Notes under the pieces: generated by a model
The model's input: the letters and a program-made list of their open reading frames with translations, nothing else
What the model was told of the DNA's origin: nothing
The model's database searches: none
Translations under genes and position numbers: made by a program
Shown: positions 1 through 9,148 of the stretch, piece after piece
Layout of the letters: every line of letters starts with the position of its first letter
Position numbering within the stretch: position 1 is the stretch's first letter
Source of the DNA: GCA-2861595 sp035536185
GTDB taxonomy: Bacteria; Actinomycetota; Acidimicrobiia; Acidimicrobiales; GCA-2861595
Length of the DNA: 64,000 nucleotides
Assembly: GCA_035536185.1 (NCBI GenBank)
Contig: DATLOM010000031.1
Coordinates: forward strand, 60,268-124,267
Reading direction: 5' to 3'

Positions 1-1
1 C

Positions 2-226
2 CTCGCCGACATGCGCACCGCCGTCGCGACGGCCAACACCGAGCTGGCCCGGGTCGACGAGATCATCGACCGGGCCGAGAGCATCGGCGGCACCGTCGAC
101 TCGGCCTCCCGCCTCGCCTACCTCGCCTTCTCCAACCCGATCATCAAGGCCGTCGCCCTCGGCAGCGGCACCAGCAGGGCCGTCCGCCGCCTCCGTGGTG
201 GCCGCCGTCACCGCGACGAGGGCTGA
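2..226 (+). CDS. DUF948 family protein, 5' end missing
   Basis: The reading frame is open from the window edge, so only the C-terminal ~74 residues are present. The piece is a helical stretch (ATANTELARVDEIIDRAE) followed by a small hydrophobic segment (AYLAFSNPIIKAVAL) and a basic tail. DUF948 proteins are small membrane-anchored proteins of unknown function that often sit directly upstream of alaS in actinobacteria; the family call rests on this fragment and on the neighbourhood. The next gene begins 26 nt downstream, consistent with one operon leading into alaS. Confidence 0.6.
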   Translation, partial: LADMRTAVATANTELARVDEIIDRAESIGGTVDSASRLAYLAFSNPIIKAVALGSGTSRAVRRLRGGRRHRDEG

Positions 227-252
227 GCGGGCACTCGGGCCGCACCACCCTC

Positions 253-504
253 ATGTTCAAGCGACTCCTCTGGCTCTCGATAGGCATCGGCTTCGGCTTC
301 GGCGTCTCCTTCTGGCTCATCCGCATGGTCAAGGAAAAGGTCGCCCGCTACGCCCCCGACCAGGTCTCGGCCGACCTGGCCGGCGCTGTCAAAGATCTCG
401 GCGCCACCGTCAAGGCGGCCCTGGCCGACGGCGCCGCGGCCATGCGTGAGCGGGAGGCCGAGCTGCGGGACAGCCTGACCGAAAGGCCCAGGACGGCCCG
501 GTAG
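253..504 (+). CDS. Small single-pass membrane protein upstream of alaS
   Basis: This 83-residue protein has one N-terminal hydrophobic helix (LLWLSIGIGFGFGVSFWLI, about residues 5-23), a basic patch (RMVKEKVARY) and an amphipathic helical tail rich in Ala, Glu and Arg. A small membrane protein of this kind commonly lies between a DUF948 gene and alaS in actinobacteria (DUF6167-like), where its function is unknown. It lies 14 nt before alaS and is probably co-transcribed with it. The ATG start places the membrane helix right at the N-terminus. Confidence 0.6.
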   Translation: MFKRLLWLSIGIGFGFGVSFWLIRMVKEKVARYAPDQVSADLAGAVKDLGATVKAALADGAAAMREREAELRDSLTERPRTAR

Positions 505-518
505 GCTCAGGCGTCGTC

Positions 519-3428
519 ATGGATGCCGAGACGCTCCGGAGAGCTTTCACCGAGTTCTTCGTCGAGCGTGACCACGCCGCCGTGGCCTCCGCCGGGCTCA
601 TTCCCCATCACCCGACGGCGCCGCTGCTCACCAACGCCGGCATGAACCAGTTCATCCCCTACTTCGTGGGGGAGGAGCCGCCGCCGTGGCCCCGCGCCAC
701 CACGGTCCAGAAGTGCTTCCGCACCCAGGACATCGACATCGTCGGCACCACCACCCGCCACCTCACCTTCTTCGAGATGCTGGGCAACTTCAGCTTCGGC
801 GACTACTTCAAGCCCGAGGCCATCGCCTTCGCCTGGGAGCTGGTCACCAAGATCCTCGGCCTCGACCCCGACCGCCTCTGGGCCACCGTCCATCTGACCG
901 ACGACGAGGCCGAGCGCATCTGGGTCGACGACGTGGGCCTGCCCGCCAACAGGGTCCAGCGCCTCGACGAGGACAACTGGTGGGCCCCCGGCAAGAAGAC
1001 CGACCCCGGGCCCTGCGGACCCTGCTCGGAGATCTACTTCGACAAGGGCGAGGAGCACGGTGCCACCGGCGGCCCCGCCGGCGGCGGCTCCGAGCGGTAC
1101 GTGGAGATCTGGAACCTGGTCTTCATGCAGTACAACCGCCAGGCCGACGGCTCGCTCGTCGACCTGCCCCGCAAGAACATCGACACGGGCGCCGGCTTCG
1201 AGCGCATCCTCCCCATCCTCCAAGGCACGAGCTCGGTGTTCGACACCGACGTGCTGCGCCCGATGGTCGCCGCCGCCGAGGCCGCCACCGGCCGCACCTA
1301 CGGCGCCGGCCAGGAATCAGTGGACGTCAGCCTGCGCATCCTGGCCGACCACGCCCGGGCCATGACCTTTCTGGTCAACGACGGCGTGCTGCCCTCCAAC
1401 GAAGCCCGCGGCTACGTGCTGCGCCGCATCATCCGCCGAGCCGTCCGCCACGCCTTCCAGCTCGGCGTGCACACCACGGTGACGCCCGGCCTGGTCGAGG
1501 CCACCGTGGCCACCATGAGCAGCGCCTACCCCGATCTCACCCGCAACGCCGACTTCGTCACCGGGGTGGTGGTCCGGGAAGAGGAGCGCTTCCGCCGCAC
1601 CCTCGAGGCGGGGATGGGCCTCCTCGGGACCGAGTTGGGCTCCCAGGTAGTCGCCGACGCCGCTACCGCGGCCGATATCGGCAAGGTTCCCGCGGCCACT
1701 GCCAAGGTTGTCAGCGGCGAGGTCGCCTTCAAGCTGCACGACACCTTCGGCTTCCCGATCGAGCTCACCAGCGAGATCGCCGCCGAGCGCGGCTTCGAGG
1801 TCGATATCGCCGGTTTCGAGACGGCCATGGCCGCCCAGCGCCAGCGAGCCCGCCAGGCCACCGCCGGCCGCACCGAGGGCGCGGCCAACGCCGACGCTTA
1901 CCGGGAGCTCCTCGAGCAGTTCGGCACCACCGATTTCACCGGCTACGCCGAGTACGAGTCCAAGGCCCGGGTCCTCGCCGTACTGCCAGGTGCCGCCGCC
2001 TCGGGCACGACGCTCAGCACCGACGCCAGCGCGAAGCCCACGCCCGACGCCGGCTCGAATCCCGCCACCGACGCCGCCTCGACACCCGCCGCCACCACGG
2101 CTGTGGCGGGCACCGCTACGAGGACCCGCTCTGCCGGCGCGCCCGCCCCCGCGCCCGCCGCCGCGACCTCGGCCTCCCAGACCCCCACCACCGCCACCGT
2201 CGAGATCTTCCTCGACCGCACTCCCTTCTATGCCGAGGGTGGCGGCCAGGTCGGCGACACCGGCTTCATCGTGACTGACACTGGCCGGGCCGAGGTGCTC
2301 GACACCACCGCCCCCGTCCCCGGCCTTCACCGCCACACCGCCCGAATCGTGGAGGGCACCATCACCGTCGGCCAGGAAGCCCTGGCCACCATCGACGGCG
2401 AGCGTCGGGACGCCATCCGCCGCAACCACACGGGCACGCACCTGCTCCACTGGGCCCTCCGGGAGGTCGTCGGCACCCACGTCAAGCAGCAGGGCTCCCT
2501 CGTCGCACCCGACTACCTCCGGTTCGACTTCAGCAACGACGGGCCCGTCCCGCCCGAGCAGCTGGAAAAGGTGGAGGAACTGGTCAACGAGCGTATCCTG
2601 GCCAACGAGCCGGTGCGGGCCTACGAGACGTCCAAGGCCCATGCCGAGGAGCTTGGCGCCATCGCCTTCTTCGGCGACAAGTACGGCGACTTCGTGCGAG
2701 TAGTGGAATCCGGCAGCCGCAGCCTCGAGCTGTGCGGGGGCACCCACGTCCACGCCCTGGGCATGATCGGACCGGTCAAGATCACCTCGGAGGCGTCGAT
2801 CGGCGCCAGCATGCGGCGCGTCTTCGCCCTCACCGGCACCGCCACCCTCGCCAGGGTCCGCGAGGAGGAGCAGGTCCTGGAACGGGCGGCCCAGCTCCTG
2901 CGGGCCGAGCCGATGGACGTCCCCGGCGCCGTAGCGCGCCTCCTCGAGCGCCAGCGGGCCACCGAGGCCGAGCTCAAGTCCCTCCGCTCCAAAGCCGCCG
3001 GCGACGAAGCCCGCACCCTCGCCGCCACCGCCACGCCGGCCACGGCTTTCGCCAAGGCACCCGCTGCCGGCGACGGAGACGCCACCTCGAGCGCAGAGGC
3101 CAGCGCCGGCCCCCTCTGTGTCGTCGCCCGCCGCGACGGCCTCCCCCAGGACCAGATGCGGGACCTGGCCATCGCCGTCCGCCGGGAGCCACACGTCCGG
3201 GGAGTCGTGCTCATCGGGACCCCCGACGGCCGGCGCGTCGCCCTCGTCGCCGCCGTCGAGCCCGGCTCCGGCCTCGACGCCGCCGCCCTCGTCTCCGCCC
3301 CCGCCCGCCTCCTAGGCGGTGGCGGTGGCGGCAGGGGAGACGTGGCCGTAGCCGGCGGCAAGGACCCCTCCAAGATCGACGAGGCCCTGGTCGCGGTACG
3401 GGCCAGCCTCGGATTGGACGACGCTTGA
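519..3428 (+). CDS. alaS: Alanyl-tRNA synthetase
   Basis: Charges tRNA-Ala with alanine in the cytosol and edits mischarged Ser and Gly. The N-terminal class II catalytic core is clear (LLTNAGMNQFIPYF, KCFRTQDIDIVGTTTRHLTF). The editing domain carries the zinc-site motifs HTGTHLLH near residue 637 and CGGTH near residue 739, and a DHHA1-type C-terminal domain follows. At 969 residues it is longer than the usual ~880 because of a Ala/Thr/Pro-rich insertion at about residues 487-557 and a second low-complexity stretch near 825-864. Its stop overlaps the TTG start of ruvX. No strong Shine-Dalgarno is visible before the ATG. Confidence 0.97.
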   Translation: MDAETLRRAFTEFFVERDHAAVASAGLIPHHPTAPLLTNAGMNQFIPYFVGEEPPPWPRATTVQKCFRTQDIDIVGTTTRHLTFFEMLGNFSFGDYFKPEAIAFAWELVTKILGLDPDRLWATVHLTDDEAERIWVDDVGLPANRVQRLDEDNWWAPGKKTDPGPCGPCSEIYFDKGEEHGATGGPAGGGSERYVEIWNLVFMQYNRQADGSLVDLPRKNIDTGAGFERILPILQGTSSVFDTDVLRPMVAAAEAATGRTYGAGQESVDVSLRILADHARAMTFLVNDGVLPSNEARGYVLRRIIRRAVRHAFQLGVHTTVTPGLVEATVATMSSAYPDLTRNADFVTGVVVREEERFRRTLEAGMGLLGTELGSQVVADAATAADIGKVPAATAKVVSGEVAFKLHDTFGFPIELTSEIAAERGFEVDIAGFETAMAAQRQRARQATAGRTEGAANADAYRELLEQFGTTDFTGYAEYESKARVLAVLPGAAASGTTLSTDASAKPTPDAGSNPATDAASTPAATTAVAGTATRTRSAGAPAPAPAAATSASQTPTTATVEIFLDRTPFYAEGGGQVGDTGFIVTDTGRAEVLDTTAPVPGLHRHTARIVEGTITVGQEALATIDGERRDAIRRNHTGTHLLHWALREVVGTHVKQQGSLVAPDYLRFDFSNDGPVPPEQLEKVEELVNERILANEPVRAYETSKAHAEELGAIAFFGDKYGDFVRVVESGSRSLELCGGTHVHALGMIGPVKITSEASIGASMRRVFALTGTATLARVREEEQVLERAAQLLRAEPMDVPGAVARLLERQRATEAELKSLRSKAAGDEARTLAATATPATAFAKAPAAGDGDATSSAEASAGPLCVVARRDGLPQDQMRDLAIAVRREPHVRGVVLIGTPDGRRVALVAAVEPGSGLDAAALVSAPARLLGGGGGGRGDVAVAGGKDPSKIDEALVAVRASLGLDDA

Positions 3429-3868
3429 GGGCAGTCGGCATTGACCTGGGCGCGCGCCGCATCGGCATCGCCGTCAGCGACCCCGCCGGCACCGTCGCCA
3501 CGGCGCGGGAGGTGCTCCAGCGGAGCGGCGATCCCACCCAGGACCACCGCCGCCTCGCCGCGATTGTCGACGAGGTGGAGGCCGAAATAGTCGTAGTCGG
3601 CCTGCCACTGTCGCTCAACGGCGAGATGGGCCCAGCGGCAAAGGCCGTGGCCACCGAGGTCGAGGCCCTCGCCGCCGCCGTCGGCGTCCCCGTCGTGACC
3701 CAGGACGAGCGCCTCAGCACCGTCAGCGCCGACCGCTCCCTCTCCAACCTCGCCCTGAAGGCCCCGGCCCGCCGCCGGGTCGTCGACATGGTCGCTGCCG
3801 CCGTCATCCTCCAGTCCTGGCTCGACCGCCGCCGCTACAGCCACAGCCCCCCGGAGGTCACCCCATGA
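3425..3868 (+). CDS. ruvX: RuvX/YqgF-type RNase H-fold nuclease
   Basis: 147-residue RNase H-fold protein of the RuvX (YqgF) family, linked in other bacteria to 16S rRNA 5' maturation and to Holliday junction resolution. The family signature is intact: VGIDLGARRIGIAVSD at the N-terminus (first catalytic Asp), VVGLPLSLNGEMG in the middle, and DERLST followed by VDMVAAAVILQSWL at the end. Translation most likely starts at the TTG that overlaps the alaS stop (TTGA), because the family N-terminus begins exactly there (MRAVGIDLG). Its own stop overlaps the mltG start (ATGA). Confidence 0.93.
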   Translation: MRAVGIDLGARRIGIAVSDPAGTVATAREVLQRSGDPTQDHRRLAAIVDEVEAEIVVVGLPLSLNGEMGPAAKAVATEVEALAAAVGVPVVTQDERLSTVSADRSLSNLALKAPARRRVVDMVAAAVILQSWLDRRRYSHSPPEVTP

Positions 3869-4959
3869 GCATGGAACCGCCCATCTACGAACCCATGCCC
3901 GAGCCGGGCGGCGGGAAGGGCCGCAAGCTCCTCACCGTCGTCGCCATCCTCCTGGTCATCGGCCTCATCGGGGCCGGCGCCGCCGCCTTCTGGGTCAACC
4001 GCCAGCTCAACCCGAAGGGAGATCCGGGCCCCGCCGTCTCCCTCGAGATCCCCTTCGGTTCGTCCACCCAGCGCATCGCCAGCATCCTGGAGCAGAAGGG
4101 GGTGGTGGACAGCGCCCGCGTCTTCCGCCTCTACGTCAGGGCCAAGGGCGGCGGCCCCTTCCAGGCCGGCGAGTACAACCTGCGCACCAACGAGAAGTTC
4201 GACCGCGTCGTCGCCGCCCTCGAGAAGGGGCCCAAGATCACCTTCGAGCGGTTCACCGTTCCCGAAGGTCTCATCATCAAGCAGCTGGCCGAGCGGGTGG
4301 GCAAGCTGCCTGGCCGCTCAGCGGCAAAGTTCCTCGAGGTCGTCGAGAGCGGCCAGGTGCGCTCGAAGTACCAGCCCCCCGGCAGCAACAACCTCGAGGG
4401 GCTCTTGCTCCCTGAGACCTACCAACTCGAGGCCAAGGACGACGAGCTGGCCATCGCCAAGCGCATGGTGGAGTCCTTCGACGCCGCCGCCGCCGAGTCC
4501 GGCCTCGACGAGGTCACCGAAGGCGGCGTCGTCACGCCGTACCAGGCCGTCATAGTCGCCTCCCTGGTCGAGCGGGAGGCCCGAAGGGACGTCGATCGCG
4601 GCCCAGTCGCCCGTGTCATCTACAACCGGCTCCAGAAGGGGATGCTCCTCCAGATCGACGCCACCGTCATCTACGCCCTGGGGCGGACGGGGGAGAAGGG
4701 CATCCGGGTGCTCAACAAGGACCTGGAGGTCGCCTCGCCCTACAACACCTACAAGGTGAAGGGCCTGCCCCCCACTCCCATCGCCTCGCCCGGCCGGTCC
4801 GCCATCGCCGCCGCCGTGAACCCGCCCCCGGGCGACGCGCTCTTCTACGTCACCGTCAACGACTGCACGGGCGAGACCCTCTTCGGCACCACCAACGCCG
4901 AGCACGAACGCAACGTCGCCCGCCGCCGCGCCGAGAACCCCGACCCCGAGAGCTGCTAG
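3865..4959 (+). CDS. mltG: Endolytic murein transglycosylase MltG
   Basis: 364-residue membrane-anchored enzyme that cleaves nascent glycan strands and may act as a terminase of peptidoglycan synthesis. One transmembrane helix lies at about residues 14-38, and the rest should be outside the membrane. The YceG domain motifs are present: VASLVEREA (the Glu aligns with the catalytic residue of the family), RVIYNRLQKGMLLQIDATVIYALG, and SPYNTYKVKGLPPTPIASPG. The ATG overlaps the ruvX stop, giving translational coupling in the alaS-ruvX-mltG run. Confidence 0.95.
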   Translation: MSMEPPIYEPMPEPGGGKGRKLLTVVAILLVIGLIGAGAAAFWVNRQLNPKGDPGPAVSLEIPFGSSTQRIASILEQKGVVDSARVFRLYVRAKGGGPFQAGEYNLRTNEKFDRVVAALEKGPKITFERFTVPEGLIIKQLAERVGKLPGRSAAKFLEVVESGQVRSKYQPPGSNNLEGLLLPETYQLEAKDDELAIAKRMVESFDAAAAESGLDEVTEGGVVTPYQAVIVASLVEREARRDVDRGPVARVIYNRLQKGMLLQIDATVIYALGRTGEKGIRVLNKDLEVASPYNTYKVKGLPPTPIASPGRSAIAAAVNPPPGDALFYVTVNDCTGETLFGTTNAEHERNVARRRAENPDPESC

Positions 4960-5029
4960 CCCAACCGTCGTAGCCGGTCAGAGGTACCGCGGTGATAGCC
5001 CCTCGGTTCACCCGTAGGCCCCCCGCACG

Positions 5030-5044
5030 TATCGTGAGGTAGCA
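5030..5044 (+). promoter_or_regulatory. Putative -10 box and RBS before aroE
   Basis: TATCGT (5030-5035) resembles an actinobacterial -10 box and is followed at once by a GAGG Shine-Dalgarno-like stretch, with the aroE ATG 9 nt after the box. The mRNA leader would be only a few nucleotides long. No convincing -35 element was found. This is visual pattern matching only. Confidence 0.35.
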
Positions 5045-5926
5045 ATGTCGGAGCCGACGCCAGGAGATTCTCCGTCTGAGCTGAGCATGCCTGGGTGGCC
5101 CAGCTCCACCACCCGGCTGGCCGGGGTAATCGGTGACCCGATACGACACTCGCTCTCGCCGGTGCTGCACAACGCCGCCTTTCAGGCCCTCGACCTCGAC
5201 TGGGCCTTTCTCGCCTTCGAGGTGCCCGACGGGGAGGCGCCAGGCGCCATAGCCGGCGTACGGGCCCTCGGGATCGACGGGCTGTCGGTCACCAAGCCAC
5301 ATAAAGGTGCAGTGGTGCCCCTGATGGACCGGCTGTCAGCCACGGCCGAGCGGCTGAACGCCGTCAACGCCGTGGTGCGCCGGGGTGTCGAACTGGTGGG
5401 GGAGAACACCGACGGCCAAGGCTTCCTCGACGCCCTGCGGGTCGACCACGGCTTCGACCCCGCCGGCCGGCGCTGTCTCGTCAGGGGTGCCGGCGGCGCC
5501 GGCCGGGCGGTGATCCTCGCCCTGGCCGGGGCGGGAGCGGCCGAGGTCGTGGTCGTAGCTGGGCGCTCCCCAGAGAAGGCGGCCGCCGGCACCGCCCTCG
5601 CCGGGGCGATTGGCCGCGTGGGGAAGGCGGAGGAGGCTACCGACGCCGAGCTGGTCGTGAACGCCACCAGCCTGGGCATGGCCGGCGAGCCTGCCGAGGC
5701 CGTGGTCGACCCTGCTCTCCTGGGCCCGGGCCAGCTTGTCGTCGACCTCGTCTACCCGAGAACCCTCTTCGTCGAGGCTGCCCGGGCCCGAGGCGCCACG
5801 GCCGTCAACGGCCTGGGCATGCTCGTCCACCAGGCCGGCCATGCCTTCCGGCTGTGGACAGGCGAGCCGGCGCCCCTCGAGGCCATGTCGGCGGCCGCTC
5901 TAGCCGCCCTCGACACCCCGCGCTGA
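5045..5926 (+). CDS. aroE: Shikimate dehydrogenase
   Basis: 293-residue NADP-dependent reductase that converts 3-dehydroshikimate to shikimate in the aromatic amino acid pathway. The substrate-binding motifs SLSPVLHNAAF, VTKPHK (catalytic Lys) and ENTDGQGF (catalytic Asp) are all present. The nucleotide-binding loop is RGAGGAGRAV and the C-terminal GLGMLVHQAGHAF helix is intact. An N-terminal extension of about 20 residues precedes the domain. aroK, aroB and aroQ of the same pathway lie 22 kb away, beyond the pilus genes. Confidence 0.95.
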   Translation: MSEPTPGDSPSELSMPGWPSSTTRLAGVIGDPIRHSLSPVLHNAAFQALDLDWAFLAFEVPDGEAPGAIAGVRALGIDGLSVTKPHKGAVVPLMDRLSATAERLNAVNAVVRRGVELVGENTDGQGFLDALRVDHGFDPAGRRCLVRGAGGAGRAVILALAGAGAAEVVVVAGRSPEKAAAGTALAGAIGRVGKAEEATDAELVVNATSLGMAGEPAEAVVDPALLGPGQLVVDLVYPRTLFVEAARARGATAVNGLGMLVHQAGHAFRLWTGEPAPLEAMSAAALAALDTPR

Positions 5927-5985
5927 AGTTGAATGCGGCGGATGCCGATGACGCACATGGTCACTCTCTTGTGGTGGAGGTAGTT

Positions 5986-7299
5986 GTGTCGCTGAACGGA
6001 ACGCTGGAGACTTTCGCTCTCCCGGATGTGCTGGCGCTACTGGCTGCCACCAAGAAGACCGGTGAGCTGCAGGTCGACGGCGGCCGTGGTGAGGCCCGGC
6101 TGTGGCTGGACAACGGTGAGATGGTCGGAGCCGACGTTCCTCGCGCCACCACCTTCGTGGACGCCCTGTTCGAGATGTTGCGCCTGACCAGCGGGAACTT
6201 CGCCTTCGACAACGACGGCCGCCCTGCCAGCCCCGGAGACCCGCAGCCCGTCGAGCCGCTGTTGCTCGAGGCCAAGTCCCGCCTGGGGGAGTGGAAGTCG
6301 ATCGAGGCCGTCGTGCCGTCCCTCGCCTGTGCCGTCAAGCTCGCCGCCGAGGTGTCGGGCGCCCAGGTCAGCGTCACCCCCGAGCAGTGGCGGGCCCTGG
6401 TGGCGGTGGCCACGAGCCGCGACGTCGAGGGCGTCATGAAGTCCCTCGAGCTCGGCGAGTTCGCCAGCTGCCGGATGCTGAAGGACCTGGTTCAGATCGG
6501 TCTCGTGTCCGTCGAGGACGCCCCTCCGCCTGCCGCCGAGGCGCCCAAGCCGGAGCCGGCAACGGCCGCCGCGCCCAAGCCGGACACCACCGTCGTGGTC
6601 GACGATCAGCCAGAGGAGGAGCTCGCCCCCGCCGCGGAGCCGCCCCGCCCCGCTGCCCGCCGCATCGGCGGGTCCACCCTCGTCGCCGCCACCAGCTCCC
6701 ACACGTCCGACGCCGATGCCGCCGGCATCCCGGACAGGCCGGCCGCCCGCGCCCCGCAGCCCTCCGCCGCACCTGCTGCCGCCGTCACCGCCGGGCCCCG
6801 TAGCGCCGGCATCCACAATGCCGATGCCATCCCTGCCGAGGTGCCGCACCTGCGGTCGAACCGGCCCGCTGCCGCTGCCGCTGCGCCCGGCGCAGCCACA
6901 ACCTCTCCCGACCAGCTCAGGGCCGGCCTGAGGCCCGCCACGGCGGGCGCACCCACGCCCAAGCCGGTGGAGAGGCGCCCCGCCAACCCGGATGCGTCCG
7001 ATCTGGTCCACCAGCTGGCCGAGCTCCAGGGCGGCAACCGACGCCCTAGTCCTCCCAAACCCGCCGCCGCCGCCCCACGCGCCGCCGCCGCCCCCACGCC
7101 CCGACCGGTACCGGCACAGGGCCACCCCGCCACCGCCACCGGCCCCGACGACAAAACCGCCGCCGCCGAGGCCGAACCCGCCACGGCCAAGGCCGCCACC
7201 GACACTACGGCCACCAGCGAGACCACCGACGAGAACAAGGGCGAAGAGCCCCTCAACCGCGGGCTCCTTCTCAAGTTCCTCAACTCCGTCCGCTCCTGA
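5986..7299 (+). CDS. DUF4388 domain protein at head of pilus locus
   Basis: 437-residue protein with an N-terminal DUF4388 domain (LNGTLETFALPDVLALLAATKKTGELQV, about residues 2-95), a helical middle, a Pro/Ala-rich linker of roughly 240 residues and a distinctive C-terminal tail (RGLLLKFLNSVRS). DUF4388 domains occur in bacterial signalling and gliding/pilus proteins, function not settled. The GTG at 5986 is preferred because GGAGG ends 5 nt upstream; longer in-frame starts at 5971 and 5974 lack this spacing. It lies between aroE and pilB, so a pilus role is inferred from position only. Confidence 0.75.
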   Translation: MSLNGTLETFALPDVLALLAATKKTGELQVDGGRGEARLWLDNGEMVGADVPRATTFVDALFEMLRLTSGNFAFDNDGRPASPGDPQPVEPLLLEAKSRLGEWKSIEAVVPSLACAVKLAAEVSGAQVSVTPEQWRALVAVATSRDVEGVMKSLELGEFASCRMLKDLVQIGLVSVEDAPPPAAEAPKPEPATAAAPKPDTTVVVDDQPEEELAPAAEPPRPAARRIGGSTLVAATSSHTSDADAAGIPDRPAARAPQPSAAPAAAVTAGPRSAGIHNADAIPAEVPHLRSNRPAAAAAAPGAATTSPDQLRAGLRPATAGAPTPKPVERRPANPDASDLVHQLAELQGGNRRPSPPKPAAAAPRAAAAPTPRPVPAQGHPATATGPDDKTAAAEAEPATAKAATDTTATSETTDENKGEEPLNRGLLLKFLNSVRS

Positions 7300-7444
7300 A
7301 CCCAGCACCGGCCGAAACACTCCGGAAAGCCCCATCCGGGCACCCGCCGGAAGCTGGCGCGCTCATGCGGCCCTTGAAACCCGCCGGCTGAGGCACAATT
7401 GACAGTGATGATGGCCGCTAGACGCCGCCCGGAGGCCGGCACCG

Positions 7445-9121
7445 ATGTCTGAGGGGAACCAACTCGGCGCCCTCCTGGTGAAGGCGCGGCTCCTCACCGA
7501 GGATGCGCTCAACACCGCCCTCACCGAGCAGGCCGACACCCAGAAGTCCCTCGGGCGCATCCTCATCGACAACGGGATGGTCAGCGAGAGCGATCTCGTG
7601 TCCATGCTGGCCAGCCAGATCGGGCTCGACTACGTCGACCTCACCGACATCGCCATCGACGCCAGCGCCGCCGGCCTCATCAGCGCCACCATCGCCCGCC
7701 GCTACCAGGCGCTGCCCATCGGGTGGGAGGGTTCCAAGCTCCTCGTGGCCATGGCGGACCCTTCCAACGTCTTCGCCATCGACGACATCCGCACCATCAC
7801 CAAGAGCGACGTCAAGGTCGTGGTCTGCACCCGTGAGTCGGTGCTCGAGGTCATCGAGCGCCACCACCGCATGGACAGCGACGCCGAGAGCATCAGCGCC
7901 CAGGCGGCCAGCGAGTACGAGGCCGACGAGGACCTCTCCAACATCCGGGACACCAGCGACGAGGCGCCCCTCGTCAAGTTGGTGAACATGCTGATCACCC
8001 AGGCCGTCGCCGACCGGGCCTCCGACATCCACATCGAACCCGGCGAGAAGGACCTGCGGGTGCGCTACCGCATCGACGGTGTGCTCCACGAGGTCATGCG
8101 CCCGCCCAAGAGCATCCAGTCGGGCATCCTCTCCCGGCTCAAGATCATGGCCGACATCAACATCGCCGAGCGCCGCATCCCCCAGGACGGCCGGGTCAAC
8201 GTCAAGCTGGGCGGCCGCGCCATCGACCTGCGGGTCGCCACCCTGCCCACCGTGTACGGCGAGAAGGTCGTCATGCGGATCCTGGACAAGGGCACGGCCC
8301 TGCTCAAGCTCTCGGACCTGGGCTTCCTGCCGTCCTCCATGGAGCGCTACGCCCAGTCCTACGAGAAGCCCTACGGCACCATCCTCGTGACCGGGCCCAC
8401 CGGCTCGGGCAAGTCCACCACCCTCTACGCCACCCTCAACATCCTCAACGAGCCCACCAAGAACATCATCACGGTGGAAGACCCCGTCGAGTACCGGCTC
8501 GTGGGCATCAACCAGGTGCAGACGAACAACAAGGCCGGCCTCACCTTCGCCGCCGCCCTCCGTTCGATCCTGCGCTCCGACCCCGACATCGTCCTGGTCG
8601 GCGAGATCAGGGACAAGGAGACCGCCACCATCGCCATCGAGGCCGCCCTCACCGGCCACCTCGTGCTGTCCACCCTGCACACCAACGACGCCGCCAGCAC
8701 GCCTACCCGGCTGATCGAGATGGGCGTGGAACCCTTCCTCGTGGCCAGCGCCCTCGACTGCATCGTCGCCCAGCGCCTGGCCCGGCGGTTGTGCGACAAG
8801 TGCAAGGAGGGCTACCAGCCCAGCGAGGCGGAGCTGAAGCGGGTGGGCTGGGACGACGAGGCCGACGGCCCGGCGAACCAGATATTCCGGCCTGTCGGCT
8901 GCTCGTCCTGCGGCAAGACCGGCTACCGCGGCCGCTTCGCCATCCACGAGGTCATGACCGTCACCGAGGAGGTCGAGCGCCTCATCGTCGGGCGCGACCA
9001 CTCCGAGGACATCAAGAAGATGGCCGTTGCCCAGGGCATGCTCACCCTCAAGCAGGCCGGCCTCACCCACGTGGGCCAGGGCACCACCTCCATCGAGGAG
9101 ATCCTCCGGGTCGTCGCCTGA
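7445..9121 (+). CDS. pilB: Type IV pilus assembly ATPase PilB
   Basis: 558-residue hexameric ATPase that powers pilus extension from the cytosolic face of the membrane. Residues ~1-140 form an MshEN domain (QLGALLVKARLLTEDAL, then SLGRILIDNGMVSESDL), a fold known to bind cyclic di-GMP in some PilB/GspE proteins. The secretion ATPase core has Walker A GPTGSGKSTT near residue 318, an Asp box, and VGEIRDKETA/LSTLHTNDA. The tetracysteine zinc motif is complete (CDKC and CSSCGKTGYRGR). A GGAGG sequence precedes the ATG. Next pilus gene pilT is 3.6 kb downstream, past an inserted operon. Confidence 0.95.
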   Translation: MSEGNQLGALLVKARLLTEDALNTALTEQADTQKSLGRILIDNGMVSESDLVSMLASQIGLDYVDLTDIAIDASAAGLISATIARRYQALPIGWEGSKLLVAMADPSNVFAIDDIRTITKSDVKVVVCTRESVLEVIERHHRMDSDAESISAQAASEYEADEDLSNIRDTSDEAPLVKLVNMLITQAVADRASDIHIEPGEKDLRVRYRIDGVLHEVMRPPKSIQSGILSRLKIMADINIAERRIPQDGRVNVKLGGRAIDLRVATLPTVYGEKVVMRILDKGTALLKLSDLGFLPSSMERYAQSYEKPYGTILVTGPTGSGKSTTLYATLNILNEPTKNIITVEDPVEYRLVGINQVQTNNKAGLTFAAALRSILRSDPDIVLVGEIRDKETATIAIEAALTGHLVLSTLHTNDAASTPTRLIEMGVEPFLVASALDCIVAQRLARRLCDKCKEGYQPSEAELKRVGWDDEADGPANQIFRPVGCSSCGKTGYRGRFAIHEVMTVTEEVERLIVGRDHSEDIKKMAVAQGMLTLKQAGLTHVGQGTTSIEEILRVVA

Positions 9122-9148
9122 CTGCCCCCGGCAGGGTCAGCTGTTGCC

